From contig NW_006766930.1 in assembly GCF_000275845.1 (NCBI RefSeq), positions 129,458-148,906 on the forward strand: a DNA stretch of 19,449 nucleotides. The letters are read 5' to 3'. Source of the stretch: Dichomitus squalens LYAD-421 SS1 (lineage: Eukaryota > Basidiomycota > Agaricomycetes > Polyporales > Polyporaceae). Below, piece by piece: positions 16,900 to 19,449 of the stretch. The notes beneath the pieces are model-generated. The model was not told the origin of the DNA. It made no database searches and worked only from the letters and a program-made list of their open reading frames with translations. Position 1 is the first letter of the stretch; the number at the start of each line of letters is the position of its first letter. Made by a program: the position numbers and the translations under genes.

Positions 16900-19449
16900 C
16901 TACAGGGGCCCGGGTTTGTCCGGATAAGTGGAGTGGAAGTCTGAGATGAGTTCCTGTGCATGTCCGAGTTCCGTAGCGAGGATCTAGGAGGTCTCCTTGT
17001 TGGTGCCTTCGTATCTGGACCATCGGACTTTGTACAGGAGCTGGCACTTCTGTCTGTGTTTGTCCAACTTGGAGTCGAGGATCTCCGCAACCTCGTATTC
17101 GAGTTCTCCATCGACCTCGACCGGAGGTGGCAGAGTTTGCACTCGGCCCGGAATGGTGTTCAGAGTTGCGGGTTCCAGCTGAGAAACGTGGAAGACGGGG
17201 TGCACTGCTCGCATGGAGTCCAGGAGCCAGAGGGTAAATGAGTGCGATCCGACTTGGGCGATAATGGGGAAGGGCCCAAGAAACTTTTCGGAGAGCTTCT
17301 TGGAGGGGCAAGTGGAGCGGATGTGCTGCGCACGGACATAGGCCAGGTCTCCGACACGGAAGTCTGGGGCCGGTAATTGGTGTTTGTCCGTCTGGACTTG
17401 GTAGCGGGCTTGAGCCTCAGAGATGTGCTGTTGGAGTTCCGCATGGAGTTCGTCTAGATTGATGGCAAACTCGAGTGCTCGACCGGAGGTGATGTCACGC
17501 TTCAGGTGGACCGCAAGACTGGGGTGATATCCCTTGTTAGCGAAGAACGGAGAGATTCCGGTGGTCGTGTTCGGAGCATTGTTGTACGTGAATTCTGCGA
17601 GTGGAAGAAGACAGGCCCAGTTGTCCTGCTGGTAGTTGCAGTAGATCCGGAGGTACTGTTTGAGGGTTTGGTTGACACATTCCGTCTGACCATTGCCTTT
17701 GGGATGGTACCTGGAGGTGAAGTGGAGGTTCATGTCAAGGATAGTTCCAAGGGAGCGGAAGAAGTGGGACATGAATTCCAAGCCACAGTTGGAGGTGACG
17801 TGAGACGGAACTCTGTGCTTGGAGATGACGTGCTTGAGGAACAGTTCTGCGAGCTCTGGGGCGTTGAGCGTATTGTGTGTCAGAATGAAGATGGTCTGTT
17901 TGGAGAGCTGGTCGACGACAACCAGAATGTCTGTGAAACCATCGGAGTTTGGCAGTTGCTCGATGAGGTCCATGGAGATGGAGTTTCACGGGCGCTCCGG
18001 AATCGGAAGTTGCTTGAGTGTTCCGTAAGGGAGGTGACGGGGAGCCTTGGATTGCGCGCAGGTGGTACAGGACTTGCAATAGTCCCGGACAAAGAGTCGG
18101 AGTCCGGGCCAGGTGTATTCCCGGAGGACCAGGACTTGAGTCTTGTTCTGGCCCCAGCGACCGGTGGTCGGGTGGTCGTGGTAGGCCCGGAGGACTCGGA
18201 GGTGAAGGTTGTCGGAGTCCGGTACGTAGATTCGGCCATTGAGCCGGAGGAACCCTTCTTCATCTTTGGACCAACGGGAGTTGCCTTCGGGGGCCGACTT
18301 AATGGCTGCGGCGAGTTCGGGGGATAGGGTATCGGAGTTCTGGGCTGCTCGGATGTCGGAGCAGAGCTTCTCAGCATCGAAGAGCACGGAGGCTCGGAGT
18401 ACCGGTTCTCAGAGATACGTCGCTCAGAGAGATGCGGTGAGTTGCTCCTAGGTGAACACCGGCCGGAAATTGTGTGGGTTGACGGCAGAGTAGTCACTAT
18501 CCCCCCCTTTTGGGTAGACGTCCCAACGGCAGGTCAGTGCGTTGGGCTTGGCCCCAAGTTTTCTGGGACGGAACCGGATGACCAGGTTGAACTGCAATAG
18601 GAATTCCGACCACTGAGCCTGGCGCCAGGTCAGCATCTTGGAGGTCACAAAGTACTCTAGATTCTTGTGATCAGTGACCACATCAATCAGAGTTCTGGAG
18701 CCTTCAAGGCAGTGATGCCAGGTCCGGAAGGCTTCGTAGATTGCCAGGAGTTCCTTGTTGTGTGTGTCGTAGTTCAGTTCCGCACCGGACAAAGTCCGGG
18801 AGTGGAAGGTGACGGGATGGAGTTCACCGGAGTCGGTAGTGATGGAGAGAATTCCGGCAATGGCGTAGTCCGAGGCGTCCGTTTCAATGGTGATCTGTTG
18901 GTCCGGTTCCCAGTGGCGGAGTATGGGGGCGGAGGTGAAGGCCCACTTCAAGGTGTTAAAGGCCTTCTGAGCATCGTCGGAGAAGTTCCACGGGATGGAT
19001 TTCCGGGTAATCCGGGTCAGCGGAAGGACAATCTCGGAGTAGTTATGGATGAACCTCCGGTAGAAGTTTGCGAAGCCTAGGAACGACTGGATGTCGCAGA
19101 CTTTTCGGGGTTCCGGCCAGTCCATGATCGCCTTGACCTTGGAGTCAGTCATGGTGAGGCCTTTGGAGGAGAGGATGTATCTGAGGTACTTGACAGAGTC
19201 CGTGTGGACTTCGCACTTGTCCGCGCAGGCGTAAAGCTGATGCTTCCGGAGACGTCAGAGCACTTCCCGGACATGTTTTCGGTGGTCTGCCGGATTGTCG
19301 GAGTAGATGAGGATGTCGTCGAGGTAGACCACTACGCAGACATCTAGCAAGTCTACGAAGACCTTGTTGACAAAGCGTTGAAACGCTGCAGGGGCGTTGG
19401 AAAGTCCGAAGGGCATTACGAGCCATTCAAAGGATCCGTAGCGGGTCCG
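16900..19449 (-). pseudogene. pol: chromovirus pol: RT, RNase H, integrase, chromodomain
   Basis: One uninterrupted frame register runs from the right edge (partial) to the TAG at 16902-16900, broken by nonsense codons at 19257-19255 (RT), 18450-18448 (after RNase H), 17988-17986 (between the integrase zinc region and core) and 16986-16984 (chromodomain). RT keeps Y-L-D-D (19326-19315). RNase H keeps E-T-D-A-S-D and V-T-D-H-K-N-L but has K-P-N-A-L where the family has Asp. Integrase shows H-x-H and C-K-S-C-T-T-C zinc ligands, the first core Asp (V-V-V-D), Asn in place of the second (17790-17788) and the Glu 35 residues further on (17682-17680). Next come G-P-F and a chromodomain with Y-K-V-R-W-S-R-Y-E-G. 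Chromodomains target integration to chromatin marks. Only substitutions are seen, no indels, which suggests mutation after a fairly recent insertion. This copy cannot make a working polyprotein. Confidence 0.93.
18498..18509 (-). other. internal copy of the polypurine tract inside pol
   Basis: The minus strand reads AAGGGGGGGATA here, the same 12 bases as the 3' polypurine tract, at the end of the RNase H region where it encodes K-G-G-D. It could be a second plus-strand priming site, like the central polypurine tract of some retroelements, or only the codon choice for a conserved peptide. Confidence 0.45.

Larger units (their letters stand above)
13864..19449 (-). mobile_element. Ty3/gypsy chromovirus, 3' part, degenerate
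   Basis: The element runs leftward and its 5' LTR, gag, protease and N-terminal RT lie beyond the right edge. Visible in element order: RT from [14 protein letters not shown] (right edge) with YLDD at 19326-19315, RNase H, integrase (HHCC, D-D35-E region, GPY/F), a chromodomain, an opposite-strand accessory gene, a polypurine tract and the 3' LTR. The domain order RT-RNase H-INT and the C-terminal chromodomain define a chromovirus. Pol has four nonsense codons and no indel. The right LTR end (15294) is well supported by the adjoining polypurine tract; the left end (13864) is tentative. Confidence 0.9.

Noticed and set aside
17506..18327. 273-codon plus-strand open frame opposite integrase
   Set aside because: It is the antisense shadow of conserved pol, with no promoter, motif or intron of its own, unlike the accessory gene at 15543-16736.

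Overview
The window is nuclear DNA of a filamentous basidiomycete, most likely an Agaricomycete. The genes are split by many short introns (about 44-154 nt, one of 244 nt) with GT..AG ends and CTRAY-type branch points. The proteins are typical fungal regulators, and the right end carries a Ty3/gypsy chromovirus of the kind common in mushroom genomes. The species was not determined.

Left part (1-5547): a minus-strand gene (579-1778) encodes an HCNGP/SAP30BP-type protein. It is divergently arranged, across a 511-bp shared promoter region, with a plus-strand gene (2290-5547, 8 exons) for a Zn(II)2Cys6 transcription factor with a downstream fungal-specific regulatory region. The factor's reading frame appears broken by a one-base deletion near 3750.

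Middle part (5548-10182): a long stretch, 4.6 kb, with no gene I can identify. It holds a perfect inverted pair of E-boxes (5575-5593), one weak minus-strand candidate (about 8220-8332) and one weak plus-strand candidate (about 8900-9266). The remainder is probably promoter or upstream sequence of the next gene.

TUP1 (10183-13576, plus): an 11-exon gene for the general corepressor Tup1. My exon model is exactly in frame (808 aa) and gives the N-terminal tetramerisation coiled coil, Arg/Asp/Glu-rich low-complexity segments and a full seven-blade WD40 propeller ending in the family's usual W-R-Y-E-A-L. One intron carries three tandem copies of the palindrome TTGCGCAA next to its acceptor.

Right part (about 13864-19449 and beyond): the 3' portion of a minus-strand chromovirus whose 5' part lies outside the window. 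Reading leftward come RT (YLDD intact), RNase H, integrase with HHCC, GPY/F and chromodomain, then a polypurine tract and an LTR. All of pol is in one frame without indels, but four nonsense codons and active-site substitutions show it is dead. Several changes are CpG to TpG/CpA, as expected of methylated-cytosine decay. Between pol and the 3' LTR, on the opposite strand, sits an independent gene with its own TATA box and intron. It encodes a coiled-coil protein and a Zn2Cys6-like Cys-cluster protein. This antisense cargo gene of a retrotransposon is the most unusual item in the window.
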